Source of the DNA: Roseitalea sp. MMSF_3546
Lineage (GTDB): Bacteria > Pseudomonadota > Alphaproteobacteria > Rhizobiales > Rhizobiaceae
Length of the DNA stretch: 64,000 nt
NCBI RefSeq assembly: GCF_030732865.1
Contig: NZ_JASHKB010000014.1
Location: 33,686 to 97,685 of the forward strand
Reading direction: 5' to 3'
The notes below the pieces were generated by a model, which saw nothing but the letters and a program-made list of their open reading frames with translations, did not search any database and was not told the DNA's origin. The translations under genes were made by a program, and so were the position numbers. Shown piece after piece: positions 1 through 11,410 of the stretch. How positions within the stretch are numbered: position 1 is the stretch's first letter; each line of letters starts with the position of its first letter.

Positions 1-1
1 G

Positions 2-334
2 ACGGTCTTGACCGCGCCGGCGGCCTTCACCCGGCAGACCGGCCAGGCGCACTGGCACGTGCTGCTGCGCGCCCGCGCGATCGAAAATGGCGCCTTCATG
101 ATCGCCGCCGCGCAGGGCGGGGATCATGAGGACGGGCGCCAGACCTATGGCCATTCGATGATCGTCGATCCCTGGGGGCGGATCGTTGCCGAAAAGGCCG
201 ATGACGAACCCGGCGTGATCGCCGCCACGATCGACCTTTCGGAAGTCGGCGCCGCGCGCGCCAGAATACCCAGTCTCAGGAACGCCCGCGGCTATGGCGG
301 CCAACCTGAACAAGAAGATGGGACGAACCGGTGA
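2..334 (+). CDS. Carbon-nitrogen hydrolase (nitrilase superfamily), C-terminal part
   Basis: The window opens inside this gene, so only about the last 110 residues are visible. They show the nitrilase-family helix AHWHVLLRARAIE, a strand ending in AAQGG, and then YGHSMIVDPWG, all close to the active site in this fold. The catalytic Cys and the first Glu and Lys lie upstream of the window and cannot be checked. Family members hydrolyse C-N bonds of small amides; the omega-amidase/Nit group is the likely subgroup. Placement before a DUF1178 gene and ubiG is the usual rhizobial arrangement. The stop overlaps the GTG start of the next gene (GTGA, 331-334), which suggests translational coupling. 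Confidence 0.85.
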   Translation, partial: TVLTAPAAFTRQTGQAHWHVLLRARAIENGAFMIAAAQGGDHEDGRQTYGHSMIVDPWGRIVAEKADDEPGVIAATIDLSEVGAARARIPSLRNARGYGGQPEQEDGTNR

Positions 335-768
335 AATTCACGCTGCATTGCGACAACGCCCATGATTTCGAGGCGTGGTTCCGCTCGAACGACGATTACG
401 AGACGCAGGCCCGGCGCGGCTTCGTCGAATGCCCGGTCTGCGGCTCGAACCAGGTGCAAAAGGCGCTGATGGCGCCGGCCATCGCCACCGGCCGCGCCAA
501 GGACGAGCGCAAGCAGGCGATCATGGTCGCCGCCGGCAAGGCGATGCAGCGCGAACTGATGCAGAAGATGCGCGAGATCACCCGCCAGGTGAAGGACAAT
601 GCCGACAATGTCGGCGCGCGCTTTCCCGAGGAGGCGCGCAAGATGCATTATGGCGAGACCGACGCCAAGCCGATCTACGGCACGGCGACGACCGACGAGG
701 TCGAAAGCCTGGTCGACGAGGGTGTCGAGATCATGCCGCTGGTCGATCTGCCCGAGGAGCAGAACTGA
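331..768 (+). CDS. DUF1178 family protein
   Basis: This 145-residue protein of unknown function is recognised as DUF1178 from its N-terminus, MKFTLHCDNAHDFEAWF. Cys7, His11 and the pair Cys34/Cys37 (CPVCGS) look like a small metal-binding knuckle. The middle, about residues 60-95, is a charged helix rich in Met, Gln and Lys, and the C-terminus is acidic. The GTG start overlaps the stop of the upstream nitrilase-family gene, so the two are probably made together. Its 3' end faces ubiG across a 65-base gap. The family assignment is good; the role is unknown. Confidence 0.85.
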   Translation: MKFTLHCDNAHDFEAWFRSNDDYETQARRGFVECPVCGSNQVQKALMAPAIATGRAKDERKQAIMVAAGKAMQRELMQKMREITRQVKDNADNVGARFPEEARKMHYGETDAKPIYGTATTDEVESLVDEGVEIMPLVDLPEEQN

Positions 769-833
769 CGGCGTGATGGCGATGCATGACCGATCGGCGC
801 GAGCGCGTCGGGCGCTCATCGGAATTGCCCGGA

Positions 834-1574
834 TCACTTTGCCCGCTTCGCCACGACCATGTAGTTGACGTCCATGTCCCTGGACAACCGCCACGCGTCG
901 GCGAGCGGGGCGTAGGACACGCCCGAGCGCGCAAAGACCTGCATGCCCGTGCCAGACAGCGCGGCGTCGATCTCGCCGGGTCGGACCAGCCGCTCGTATT
1001 GATGCGTGCCCCTCGGCAGCCAGCCCAGCACGTATTCGGCGCCGATGATCGCCAGGCCCCAGGCCTTCATCGTGCGGTTGATGGTGGCGATGAACATCAG
1101 CCCGCCCGGCCGCACCATCGCCGCGCAGGACTTCAGGAACAGCTCGACATCCGCGACGTGCTCGACGACCTCCATGTTCAGGATCACGTCGAACGTCTCG
1201 CCGGCCTCCTGAAGCGCTTCGGAGGTCGTGGCGCGGTAGTCGATGCCTAGGCCCGAATAGTCGGCATGCAGCTTCGCCACCTCGATATTGGTTTCCGACG
1301 CATCGGCGCCCACGACCTCGGCGCCGAGCCGCGCCATCGGCTCGCTGAGCAGCCCGCCGCCGCAGCCGATGTCGAGAAGCCGCAGGCCCGCCAACGGCTT
1401 CTCGCCCTTGGGATCGGTGCCGTAATGTGTCGCCACGGTGTCACGGATATAGGTCAGCCGCACCGGGTTGAACTTGTGCAGCGGTCTGAATTTGCCCTTG
1501 GGGTTCCACCACTCCTCGGCAAGCTTGGAAAAACGGTCCACCTCGGCCTGGTCGACGGTGGTTTCGGTCATCAT
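834..1574 (-). CDS. ubiG: Ubiquinone biosynthesis O-methyltransferase UbiG
   Basis: UbiG is an S-adenosylmethionine-dependent methyltransferase that carries out both O-methylations of the ubiquinone head group (the polyprenyl-dihydroxybenzoate and demethylubiquinol steps). The 246-residue length is normal. The N-terminus [19 protein letters not shown] is the classic UbiG start region. SAM-binding motif [21 protein letters not shown], spans residues 66-85, with NMEVVEHV following near 130. A second Met directly follows the first, so the start may be one codon later. It is transcribed away from lysC; the 153 bases between them hold the lysC promoter candidate. Confidence 0.96.
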   Translation of the reverse strand: MMTETTVDQAEVDRFSKLAEEWWNPKGKFRPLHKFNPVRLTYIRDTVATHYGTDPKGEKPLAGLRLLDIGCGGGLLSEPMARLGAEVVGADASETNIEVAKLHADYSGLGIDYRATTSEALQEAGETFDVILNMEVVEHVADVELFLKSCAAMVRPGGLMFIATINRTMKAWGLAIIGAEYVLGWLPRGTHQYERLVRPGEIDAALSGTGMQVFARSGVSYAPLADAWRLSRDMDVNYMVVAKRAK

Positions 1575-1658
1575 CGCGCTCCGTCCTGCGTTTTCCTATC
1601 AACTCGGGCGCCCGCCGCGGCAAGTCAAGCCGTCCACGGCGACGCATGAGCGCCCTGC

Positions 1659-1687
1659 TTGCGGGCGCGGGCGCATTTCGCTATGCA
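1659..1687 (+). promoter_or_regulatory. Candidate sigma-70-type promoter of lysC
   Basis: TTGCGG (1659-1664) and TATGCA (1682-1687) are separated by 17 bases. Transcription would begin near 1694 and leave a leader of about 34 bases before the lysC ATG at 1728. No strong Shine-Dalgarno precedes that ATG. This is a pattern match only. Confidence 0.4.
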
Positions 1688-1727
1688 CCGCCCAACCCCG
1701 ATCCGCCGCACGCGCACGCTTCATCCA

Positions 1728-3002
1728 ATGGCCCGCATCGTCATGAAATTCGGCGGCACCTCCGTCGCCGATCTGGACCGCATCTGCAATGTGGCCCGCC
1801 ACGTCAAGCGCGAGGTCGATGCCGGCCACCAGGTCGCCGTGGTGGTGTCGGCCATGGCCGGCAGGACCAACGAACTGGTCGGCTGGGTCGAGAAGATGCC
1901 GATCGTCGCCGGCGCCAATGCCTCCTTCTACGACGCGCGCGAATACGACACCATCGTCTCTTCCGGCGAACAGGTGACCAGCGGCCTGCTCGCCATCGCG
2001 CTGCAATCGATGGGCGTCGACGCGCGTTCCTGGCAGGGCTGGCAGATTCCGCTGAGGACCGACAGCGCCCACGGGGCGGCGCGCATCGACGCGATCGACA
2101 GCGCCCGGCTGATCGAGCGCTTCGAGATGGGCCAGGTGGCGGTCATAGCCGGCTTTCAGGGCATCGGCCCGGACAACCGCATCGCCACGCTCGGCCGGGG
2201 CGGTTCGGACACCAGCGCGGTCGCCGTCGCCGCCGCCGTCGGCGCCGACCGCTGCGACATCTACACCGATGTCGACGGCGTCTACACCACCGACCCGCGC
2301 GTCGAACCCAAGGCGCGCCGGCTCGCCCGGGTATCGTTCGAGGAAATGCTGGAAATGGCCTCGCTCGGCGCCAAGGTGCTGCAGGTGCGCTCGGTCGAAA
2401 TGGCGATGGTCCACAATGTGCGCACCTTCGTGCGCTCCAGTTTCGAGGCCCCCGACGCGCCGGGCATGGGCGATTTCGACAATCCGCCCGGAACGCTGAT
2501 CTGCAGTGAGGACGAGATCTTGGAACACGAAACCGTCACCGGCATCGCCTATGCCAAGGACGAGGCCCAGATTTCGCTGCGTCGCCTGGAAGACCGGCCC
2601 GGCGTTTCGGCGGCGATCTTCGGTCCGCTGGCCGAAAGCGGCATCAATGTCGACATGATCGTTCAGAACATCTCCGCCGACGGCACCTACACGGACATGA
2701 CCTTCACCGTGCCCTCGGGCGATGTCGACAAGGCACTGGTCGCGCTCGAGGCCAACAAGGACGCCATCGGCTATGACACGGTCCAGTCCGAGACCGGGCT
2801 GGCCAAGGTCTCGGTCATCGGCATCGGCATGCGCAGCCATGCCGGCGTTGCGGCGACCGCCTTCCGCGCGCTTGCGGACAAGTCGATCAACATTCGCGCC
2901 ATCACGACGTCCGAGATCAAGATCTCGATCCTGATCGACGGTCCGTATGCCGAACTGGCCGTGCGCACGCTTCATGGCGTCTACGGGCTCGACAAGGTCT
3001 GA
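1728..3002 (+). CDS. lysC: Aspartate kinase LysC
   Basis: Aspartate kinase phosphorylates L-aspartate to beta-aspartyl phosphate, the committed step toward lysine (and diaminopimelate), threonine and methionine. The ATG at 1728 is chosen because the protein then starts MARIVMKFGGTSVAD with the family's KFGGTS motif at residues 7-12. An in-frame TTG upstream would add 23 unlike residues. At 424 residues it is the single-polypeptide type, with an N-terminal amino-acid kinase domain (GRGGSDTSAVA near 165-175) and two C-terminal ACT domains (starting about 265 and 345) that bind feedback inhibitors. ptsP follows on the same strand after a 56-base gap. lysA, acting later in the same pathway, is at the far end of the window. 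Confidence 0.96.
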   Translation: MARIVMKFGGTSVADLDRICNVARHVKREVDAGHQVAVVVSAMAGRTNELVGWVEKMPIVAGANASFYDAREYDTIVSSGEQVTSGLLAIALQSMGVDARSWQGWQIPLRTDSAHGAARIDAIDSARLIERFEMGQVAVIAGFQGIGPDNRIATLGRGGSDTSAVAVAAAVGADRCDIYTDVDGVYTTDPRVEPKARRLARVSFEEMLEMASLGAKVLQVRSVEMAMVHNVRTFVRSSFEAPDAPGMGDFDNPPGTLICSEDEILEHETVTGIAYAKDEAQISLRRLEDRPGVSAAIFGPLAESGINVDMIVQNISADGTYTDMTFTVPSGDVDKALVALEANKDAIGYDTVQSETGLAKVSVIGIGMRSHAGVAATAFRALADKSINIRAITTSEIKISILIDGPYAELAVRTLHGVYGLDKV

Positions 3003-3058
3003 CGCCCCGGTCCAGATTGGCACAGGACCAGACCCGGCGTCATGAGGGGCCGAACGCG

Positions 3059-5341
3059 ATGCGCGACCAATTGCGCGACAAGGATGCCAGCTCGCGGCTG
3101 CTGCTCAAGCGGATCCGCGAGATCATGGCCGAGCCGCTCGCCCCGCAGGACCGGCTCGACCGCATGGTTGGCCAGATCGCCCAGTCGCTGGTCGCCGAGG
3201 TGTGCTCGGTCTATGCGCTGCGCGCCGACGGCGTGCTCGAGCTCTATGCCACGATCGGTCTGAACCCCAACGCGGTGCACCTGTCGCAGCTGCGCCTCGG
3301 CCAGGGCCTGGTCGGCACCATTGCGGCCGCCTCGCGCCCGCTCAACCTGGCCGAGGCGCAAAAGCATCCCGCCTTCGAATATCTGCCCGAGACCGGCGAG
3401 GAGCTCTATCACTCCTTCCTTGGCGTGCCGATCCTGCGTGCCGGCCGCACGCTGGGGGTGCTCGTCGTGCAGAACGAGGCGCACCGGGTCTATGGCGACG
3501 ACGAGGCCGAAGCGCTGGAGACCGTCGCCATGGTCATCGGCGAGATGATCGCCACCGGCGACCTGAAGAGCCTGTCGTCGACCGGGGTCGAACTCGATCT
3601 CGCCAAGCCGGTCACGCTGCACGGCGCCGCTTTGTCCGAGGGCATCGGCCTTGGCCATGTGGTGCTGCACGAACCACGCGTGGTCGTCACCAACCTGTTC
3701 AACGACGACACCGAGGCCGAGCTCGGCCGGCTCGCCCGTGCCCTGTCCGGCCTGCGTCTGACCATCGACGACATGCTCTCGCGCGGCGATGTCGCGTTCG
3801 AGGGCGAGCATCGCGATGTTCTGGAAACCTATCGCATGTTCGCCCATGACAAGGGCTGGGTCGACCGCATGGAAGAGGCGATCCGCAACGGGCTGACCGC
3901 CGAGGCGGGCGTCGAGAAGGTGCAAAGCGACATGCGCGCGCGCATGGGCACCATCACCGACCCCTATCTGCGCGAGCGCATGAGCGATTTCGACGATCTG
4001 GCCAATCGCCTGCTGCGCCAATTGATCAGCGGCGATGCCAGCCATCGGGCGCGCTCGCTTCCGGGCGACGCCATCATCGTGGCGCGCAATATGGGGGCGG
4101 CCGAACTGCTCGACTATCCGCGCGAACGGGTGCGCGGGCTGGTGCTCGAGCATGGCGCGCCGACAAGCCATGTGGTGATCGTCGCGCGCGCCATGGGCAT
4201 TCCCGTCGCCGGCCACATCAAGGGCGTCGTCGCCATGGCCAACGCCGCCGACGAGATCATCGTCGACGGCCTTGCCGGGCAGGTGCATCTGCGCCCGCAG
4301 CCCGATGTCGAGGCGGCCTATGCCGAAAAGGTGCGGTTCCGCGCGCGGCGCCAGGCCGAATACCGTTCGCTGCGCGCCGAGCCTTCGCTGACCGCCGATG
4401 GCGAGCCCTTCTCGCTGCTGATGAATGCCGGCCTGCTCGTCGACCTGCCGCAACTCGAGCAGTCCGGCGCGCAGGGCATCGGGCTGTTCCGCACCGAGTT
4501 GCAGTTCATGATCGCGGCCACGTTTCCGCGCGCCGAGGCACAGGAGCGGCTCTACGGCTCGGTCCTCGATGCCGCCGGGCAAAGGCCCGTCACCTTCCGC
4601 ACGCTCGATATCGGCGGCGACAAGGTGCTGCCCTATTTCCGCAATGCGCCAGAGGAGGAGAACCCGGCGCTCGGCTGGCGCGCCATGCGCCTGGCGCTCG
4701 ACCGGCCCGGCCTTCTGCGCACCCAGGTGCGCGCGCTGCTCAAGGCGGCGGCGGGCCGCGAGTTGCGCCTCATGCTGCCCATGGTCACCGAACTGGCCGA
4801 GATCGACAGGGCGCGCGCCATGATCACGCGCGAGGTCAAGCATCTGTCGCGCTTCGGCCACGGCCTGCCGCTCAAGCTGCGCATCGGCGCCATGCTCGAG
4901 GTGCCGTCGCTGCTGTTCGATCTGGACGGGCTGATGGGCAAGGCCGACTTCGTCTCGATCGGCTCGAACGATCTGTTCCAGTTCATGCACGCCGCCGACC
5001 GCGGCAATACGCGCATCGCGGACCGGTTCGACACGCTCGGTCCGACATTCCTGCGCGCGCTGAAATCGGCCGCCGACGCCGCCCGCCGGCACGGCACGCC
5101 CCTGGCGCTGTGCGGCGAGATGGCAGGCCGGCCGGCCGAGGCGCTGGCGCTGGCCGCGTTGGGGATCACGACACTGTCCATGTCGCCTGCGGCGATCGGG
5201 CCGGTCAAGGCGGCACTGATACGGGCCGAGATCGGCACGCTCAGGCAGCGCATGACCGACGCCCTTGAAAGCGGGTCCACCGCCACCGATATCCATCGTC
5301 TGATCGGCGAAAGTGCCGACAGCAGCGGCATTGCGCTTTGA
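3059..5341 (+). CDS. ptsP: Nitrogen PTS enzyme I (EI-Ntr) PtsP
   Basis: PtsP takes phosphate from phosphoenolpyruvate and passes it to NPr (PtsO) in the regulatory nitrogen phosphotransferase system. The start at 3059 is preferred over an in-frame TTG at 3017 because an AGGGG (3045-3049) sits about 9 bases upstream; this gives 760 residues. Domains in order are an N-terminal GAF domain (about 15-160), the EI N-terminal domain, the swivelling phosphohistidine domain (GAPTSHVVIVARAMGIPV with catalytic His371), and the PEP-binding TIM barrel (GIGLFRTELQFM, then GSNDLFQF near the end). The GAF domain separates it from sugar-type enzyme I. The lysC-ptsP-prfA order is typical of rhizobia. Confidence 0.95.
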   Translation: MRDQLRDKDASSRLLLKRIREIMAEPLAPQDRLDRMVGQIAQSLVAEVCSVYALRADGVLELYATIGLNPNAVHLSQLRLGQGLVGTIAAASRPLNLAEAQKHPAFEYLPETGEELYHSFLGVPILRAGRTLGVLVVQNEAHRVYGDDEAEALETVAMVIGEMIATGDLKSLSSTGVELDLAKPVTLHGAALSEGIGLGHVVLHEPRVVVTNLFNDDTEAELGRLARALSGLRLTIDDMLSRGDVAFEGEHRDVLETYRMFAHDKGWVDRMEEAIRNGLTAEAGVEKVQSDMRARMGTITDPYLRERMSDFDDLANRLLRQLISGDASHRARSLPGDAIIVARNMGAAELLDYPRERVRGLVLEHGAPTSHVVIVARAMGIPVAGHIKGVVAMANAADEIIVDGLAGQVHLRPQPDVEAAYAEKVRFRARRQAEYRSLRAEPSLTADGEPFSLLMNAGLLVDLPQLEQSGAQGIGLFRTELQFMIAATFPRAEAQERLYGSVLDAAGQRPVTFRTLDIGGDKVLPYFRNAPEEENPALGWRAMRLALDRPGLLRTQVRALLKAAAGRELRLMLPMVTELAEIDRARAMITREVKHLSRFGHGLPLKLRIGAMLEVPSLLFDLDGLMGKADFVSIGSNDLFQFMHAADRGNTRIADRFDTLGPTFLRALKSAADAARRHGTPLALCGEMAGRPAEALALAALGITTLSMSPAAIGPVKAALIRAEIGTLRQRMTDALESGSTATDIHRLIGESADSSGIAL

Positions 5342-5374
5342 CTGTCCGCCAAAGGCGGATATCAACCCCACGCC

Positions 5375-6448
5375 ATGATGGAACTGCCGACCGACAAACT
5401 CGACCGGATGGTCAAGCGCTTCGACATGCTCGAAGCGCAGATGGCCGAAGGGCCCGACAGCGAAACCTATGTGCGCCTTGCCGCCGAATATGCCGAACTG
5501 GAAGGCATTGCCGGCCGGATCCGCGCCTATCGGCACGCGCTGAAGGAGCGCGACGACATCGAGACCATGCTCGACGATCCCGATACGGATGCGGAGATGC
5601 GGGCGCTGGCCGAAGCCGAACGGGCCGATATCGCGGCGCGCATCGACGCGCTGGCCGCCGAGATCCGTCTCATGCTGCTGCCGCGCGATGCCGCCGATAC
5701 GCGCGATGCGATCCTCGAGATCCGCGCCGGCACTGGCGGGCTCGAGGCGGCCCTGTTCGCGGGCGATCTGTTTCGCATGTACGAACGCTATGCCGCCGAT
5801 CATGGCTGGAAGGTCGAGATCGTCTCGGCATCCGAAGGCGATGCGGGCGGCTACAAGGAGATCGTCGCCCAGGTGTCGGGCCGCGGCGTGTTCTCGAGGC
5901 TGAAGTTCGAGTCCGGTGTCCATCGCGTCCAGCGCGTGCCCGAAACCGAGACCGGCGGGCGCATCCATACCTCGGCGGCCACCGTTGCGGTGCTGCCCAA
6001 GGCCGAGGAGGTCGACGTCGAGATCAGGAACGAGGACATCCGCATCGACACCATGCGCGCCTCGGGCGCCGGCGGCCAGCACGTCAACACCACCGATTCG
6101 GCGGTGCGCATCACGCACGTTCCAACGGGCATCGTCGTCATCCAGTCGGAGAAGTCGCAGCACCAGAACCGTGCCCGGGCCATGGAGATCCTGCGCACCC
6201 GGCTTTATGACGAAGAACGCCGCAGGGCCGCCCAGGAGCGCTCGGAGGCGCGGCGGCTGCAAGTGGGTTCGGGCGACAGGTCCGAGCGCATCCGTACCTA
6301 CAATTTTCCGCAGGGGCGCGTGACCGACCATCGCATCAACCTCACCCTCTACAAGCTCGACCGGGTGATGATGGGCGATCTCGACGAGATCATCGACGCG
6401 CTGACCGCCGACCATCAGGCGCAACTCATGACCGGCCAGGACGCCTAG
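5375..6448 (+). CDS. prfA: Peptide chain release factor 1
   Basis: Release factor 1 recognises UAA and UAG stop codons in the ribosomal A site and triggers peptide release. The 357-residue length fits. The universal GGQ motif is at 233-235 ([17 protein letters not shown]); its Gln is the residue methylated by the product of the next gene, prmC. The codon-recognition loop reads [15 protein letters not shown], a PxT-type tripeptide region with Glu in the middle. Two Met codons are adjacent at the start. prmC follows after only 3 bases, so the factor and its modifying enzyme are almost certainly cotranscribed. Confidence 0.97.
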   Translation: MMELPTDKLDRMVKRFDMLEAQMAEGPDSETYVRLAAEYAELEGIAGRIRAYRHALKERDDIETMLDDPDTDAEMRALAEAERADIAARIDALAAEIRLMLLPRDAADTRDAILEIRAGTGGLEAALFAGDLFRMYERYAADHGWKVEIVSASEGDAGGYKEIVAQVSGRGVFSRLKFESGVHRVQRVPETETGGRIHTSAATVAVLPKAEEVDVEIRNEDIRIDTMRASGAGGQHVNTTDSAVRITHVPTGIVVIQSEKSQHQNRARAMEILRTRLYDEERRRAAQERSEARRLQVGSGDRSERIRTYNFPQGRVTDHRINLTLYKLDRVMMGDLDEIIDALTADHQAQLMTGQDA

Positions 6449-6451
6449 GCC

Positions 6452-7315
6452 TTGAACGACACGCTTTCACTGCAGGACGCCTATGACGACGCTGTGGCGC
6501 ATCTGTCGCGGGCCGGCTCGCCCACGCCCGATCTCGACGCGACGCTGCTGGTCGAACACGCAACCGGCCTGACCGCGCTCGACCGGCTCACGCGACCCGG
6601 CCAGGCGATCGAACCGCGCCGGCTGCAGACGCTGCGCGATGCCCTCGCCCGGCGCATGGCGCACGAGCCGGTGCACCGGATCATCGGCCGGCGCGAGTTC
6701 TACGGGCTGCCGCTGGCGCTGAACGCGCACACGCTCGTGCCGCGTCCGGACACCGAAACGCTGGTCGACCTGGTCCTGCCCTTCGTGCGCGAGCGCGCCG
6801 CGGGCAATGGCCGGTGCCGTATCCTCGATCTGGGCACGGGCAGCGGCGCCATCGCGCTGGCCATCCTCAAACAGGTGCCCGAAGCGGTGGCGACCGGCAC
6901 CGACATTTCGGCCCAGGCGCTCGACATGGCCAGCGCGAATGCCGCCGCGCTCGGGCTTGTGGACCGGTTCACGCCGCTGGTCTCGGACTGGTTCGCCCAT
7001 GTCGGCGGCGAGTTCGACCTGATCGTCGCCAACCCGCCCTATGTGCCAACCGCGACGATCGCCACGCTCGATCCCGATGTGCGCGACCACGATCCGCTGC
7101 GCGCGCTCGACGGCGGCACGGACGGGCTGAACGCCTATGCCATCATCGCCCATGACTGCATCGGGAACCTGGCGCCGGGGGGCCGCGTTGCCGTGGAGAT
7201 CGGGGCGGGACAGAAACCCGATGTCAGGCGCATCTTCGCCGATCACGGCTTCAAAGCGCTGGCGGTCGCACGGGATCTAAATGGGCGGGATCGCGCACTT
7301 TTTTTCGCGCCTTAG
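6452..7315 (+). CDS. prmC: Release factor glutamine methyltransferase PrmC
   Basis: PrmC methylates the Gln of the GGQ motif in release factors, using S-adenosylmethionine. The protein has 287 residues. The N-terminal helical substrate-recognition domain covers about 1-85, SAM motif I is ILDLGTGSGAIALA at 124-137, and the signature NPPY (194-197) binds the substrate Gln. Translation appears to start at TTG three bases after the prfA stop, with AGGA in the end of prfA as the ribosome-binding site. It is the last gene of the lysC-ptsP-prfA-prmC group; a 355-base gap follows. Confidence 0.95.
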   Translation: MNDTLSLQDAYDDAVAHLSRAGSPTPDLDATLLVEHATGLTALDRLTRPGQAIEPRRLQTLRDALARRMAHEPVHRIIGRREFYGLPLALNAHTLVPRPDTETLVDLVLPFVRERAAGNGRCRILDLGTGSGAIALAILKQVPEAVATGTDISAQALDMASANAAALGLVDRFTPLVSDWFAHVGGEFDLIVANPPYVPTATIATLDPDVRDHDPLRALDGGTDGLNAYAIIAHDCIGNLAPGGRVAVEIGAGQKPDVRRIFADHGFKALAVARDLNGRDRALFFAP

Positions 7316-7670
7316 GGCTTTTTTGGCGAATTGTCCGCAAAAAGGCCTTGGCAAGCACCGATCCGCTCGCTACCACTAGAGCAGCAAGCCGGCGTCAGCG
7401 ACGTCTGGCCGACAGGCAATCGACAACAATACCTTTGATATCCGTGTGCGGCGCAGGCGCTGCCGGAGTTCGGTTGCATATGTGTTCATTCGCAGGGGCG
7501 ATCTGACGATCAGTGGACAGTGCAAGTGTAAGGCTTGCTCAGCATGAGAACCAAGACGATTGGGCCGTTCGCAGTGTTCGAGACGGCGCAATGCGATGGG
7601 TCGCGAGACCGAAAGCCTGGACTGCAAGGGCAAAATCGCAAAAGACACGATTGCAGACAATGAGAGTTTG
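7316..7670. other. Intergenic stretch between prmC and the DUF4167 gene
   Basis: This 355-base stretch has no credible gene. It starts with two T runs (about 7300-7326) around a three-base-pair hairpin, too weak to call a terminator. TTGGCA (7348-7353) is 17 bases before TACCAC (7371-7376), a poor promoter match that could still be the start of a roughly 290-base leader for the DUF4167 gene. No RNA family was recognised. Confidence 0.4.
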
Positions 7671-8381
7671 ATGAGACCACAACAACAAGGACGCCGCTCC
7701 CGCAACCGCGGTGGCGGACGGCGCAGCCAGAATCCGCTTCAGCGCAGCTATGAGAGCAACGGTCCGGACGTGAAGATCCGCGGCAATGCGCAGGTGATCG
7801 CCGACAAGTACGCCACCCTGGCCCGCGACGCCCAATCGTCCGGCGACAGCGTGATGGCGGAGAACTATCTTCAGCACGCCGAGCACTACAACAGGATCAT
7901 CCTGGCGGCCCAGCCCCAGCCGCGCGATGGCGACGACGATACCGACCAGCCCTCGGCCAGGGACGGCGGGGACGCCAGCGGCGCGGCCGATGGCGATCAG
8001 CAGCCAGGCCGGCGCGGCCGTGACGAGCGTGGCCGCGGCAATGGCAGGACCGACGCGGCGTCCGAAGGCAATGGCAAGGCCGAGGCCCGGCCGGAGGCCG
8101 ACGACAGGTCCGAAGCCACGTCGAACGGCAACGGCAAGTCCGGTGCCGGCAAGAAAGAGCGGAAGGTCGACCCCGATGGCGACCAGCCGGTGATCGAGGG
8201 CATGCCCGCCGAAGCGCGCGAGGAGCAGGCCGAGCAGTCCGGAAAACCCAAGCGCGCCGCACGCCCGCGCAAGCCGCGCAAGAAGGCCGAAGCCACGGCC
8301 GAAGAGGCGCCCGAAAACGCCGATGGGGCCGACTCGGAAACCGCCGGCGATGCGCAAGAGCGCCCCGTGGCCGCCGAGTAG
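7671..8381 (+). CDS. DUF4167 domain protein, basic/low-complexity RNA-associated type
   Basis: The start at 7671 gives the family's usual N-terminus, MRPQQQGRRSRNRGGGRR, and a 236-residue protein. The conserved DUF4167 core follows at about 20-80: NPLQRSYESNGPDVKIRG, then ADKYATLARDAQSSGDSVMAENYLQHAEHYNRII. The remaining roughly 155 residues are low-complexity, rich in Gly, Asp, Asn, Lys and Ala, and end with a KPKRAARPRKPRKK basic patch and an acidic tail. The Arg/Gly-rich N-terminus and disordered tail suggest nucleic-acid binding, but this is inference. The family is largely alphaproteobacterial and commonly sits near prfA/prmC and clpB. An intrinsic terminator follows. Confidence 0.85.
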   Translation: MRPQQQGRRSRNRGGGRRSQNPLQRSYESNGPDVKIRGNAQVIADKYATLARDAQSSGDSVMAENYLQHAEHYNRIILAAQPQPRDGDDDTDQPSARDGGDASGAADGDQQPGRRGRDERGRGNGRTDAASEGNGKAEARPEADDRSEATSNGNGKSGAGKKERKVDPDGDQPVIEGMPAEAREEQAEQSGKPKRAARPRKPRKKAEATAEEAPENADGADSETAGDAQERPVAAE

Positions 8382-8448
8382 CCCACGCGGGAAGGTCGAG
8401 CCGCCCAGACGCTCGTAACGAGCGCCCAACGGCGCCGAACACCGGCCG

Positions 8449-8482
8449 CCGCCGCGAAATCCGCGCGCGGCGGTCTTTTTTT
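8449..8482 (+). terminator. Intrinsic terminator after the DUF4167 gene
   Basis: CCGCCGCG (8449-8456) pairs perfectly with CGCGGCGG (8466-8473) over a nine-base loop, and a run of seven T (8476-8482) follows. It separates the upstream group from clpB. Confidence 0.8.
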
Positions 8483-8600
8483 GCCGGTGTCACACACCCA
8501 TATCGACTTACGACCGGGGTTCGCTGCACGGCAGGGACCCGTCATCGATCGCCCTTGACCGGTCGCCTTTCGGGGCCGGCAGAGATTGGAGACACACGAT

Positions 8601-11216
<2,616 letters not shown>

Positions 11217-11241
11217 GCGCTGCCAGCGTCGATCGACAAAC

Positions 11242-11272
11242 GCGGCGTCCGCCTTGCGGGCGCCGCTTTTTT
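11242..11272 (+). terminator. Intrinsic terminator after clpB
   Basis: GCGGCGTCCGC (11242-11252) and GCGGGCGCCGC (11256-11266) form an 11-base-pair stem with one G-U pair and a three-base loop, followed by six T (11267-11272). It lies 25 bases after the clpB stop. Confidence 0.9.
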
Positions 11273-11410
11273 GTGTCGCGACGGCGTGGCGCGAATGTCA
11301 CATTGGGTGCCATAAGGCTGATTTTTCTGGCGATATCGCAATGCACAGATTTACATTGCACCGCAACATCACCACAATTTGCGAAAACACAAAGAACGGG
11401 ATGAACGAGC

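Noticed and set aside
2981-6424. An open reverse frame of over 1100 codons antisense to ptsP and prfA
   Set aside because: It is a shadow of high-GC codon bias. The translation is rich in Arg, His, Gly and Asp with no domain, while the forward genes have clear catalytic motifs. The same applies to long antisense frames at 14627-18790, 21634-24150, 26669-28855, 35202-37199 and 42889-45540.
7300-7330. T runs after prmC as an intrinsic terminator
   Set aside because: Only a three-base-pair stem lies beside them, and one T run is inside the prmC coding region.
8483-8600. Heat-shock sigma-32 promoter or ROSE-type thermometer before clpB
   Set aside because: CTTGACC is present at 8554-8560 but no matching -10 follows at 16-18 bases, and no hairpin pairs the GGAG ribosome site convincingly.
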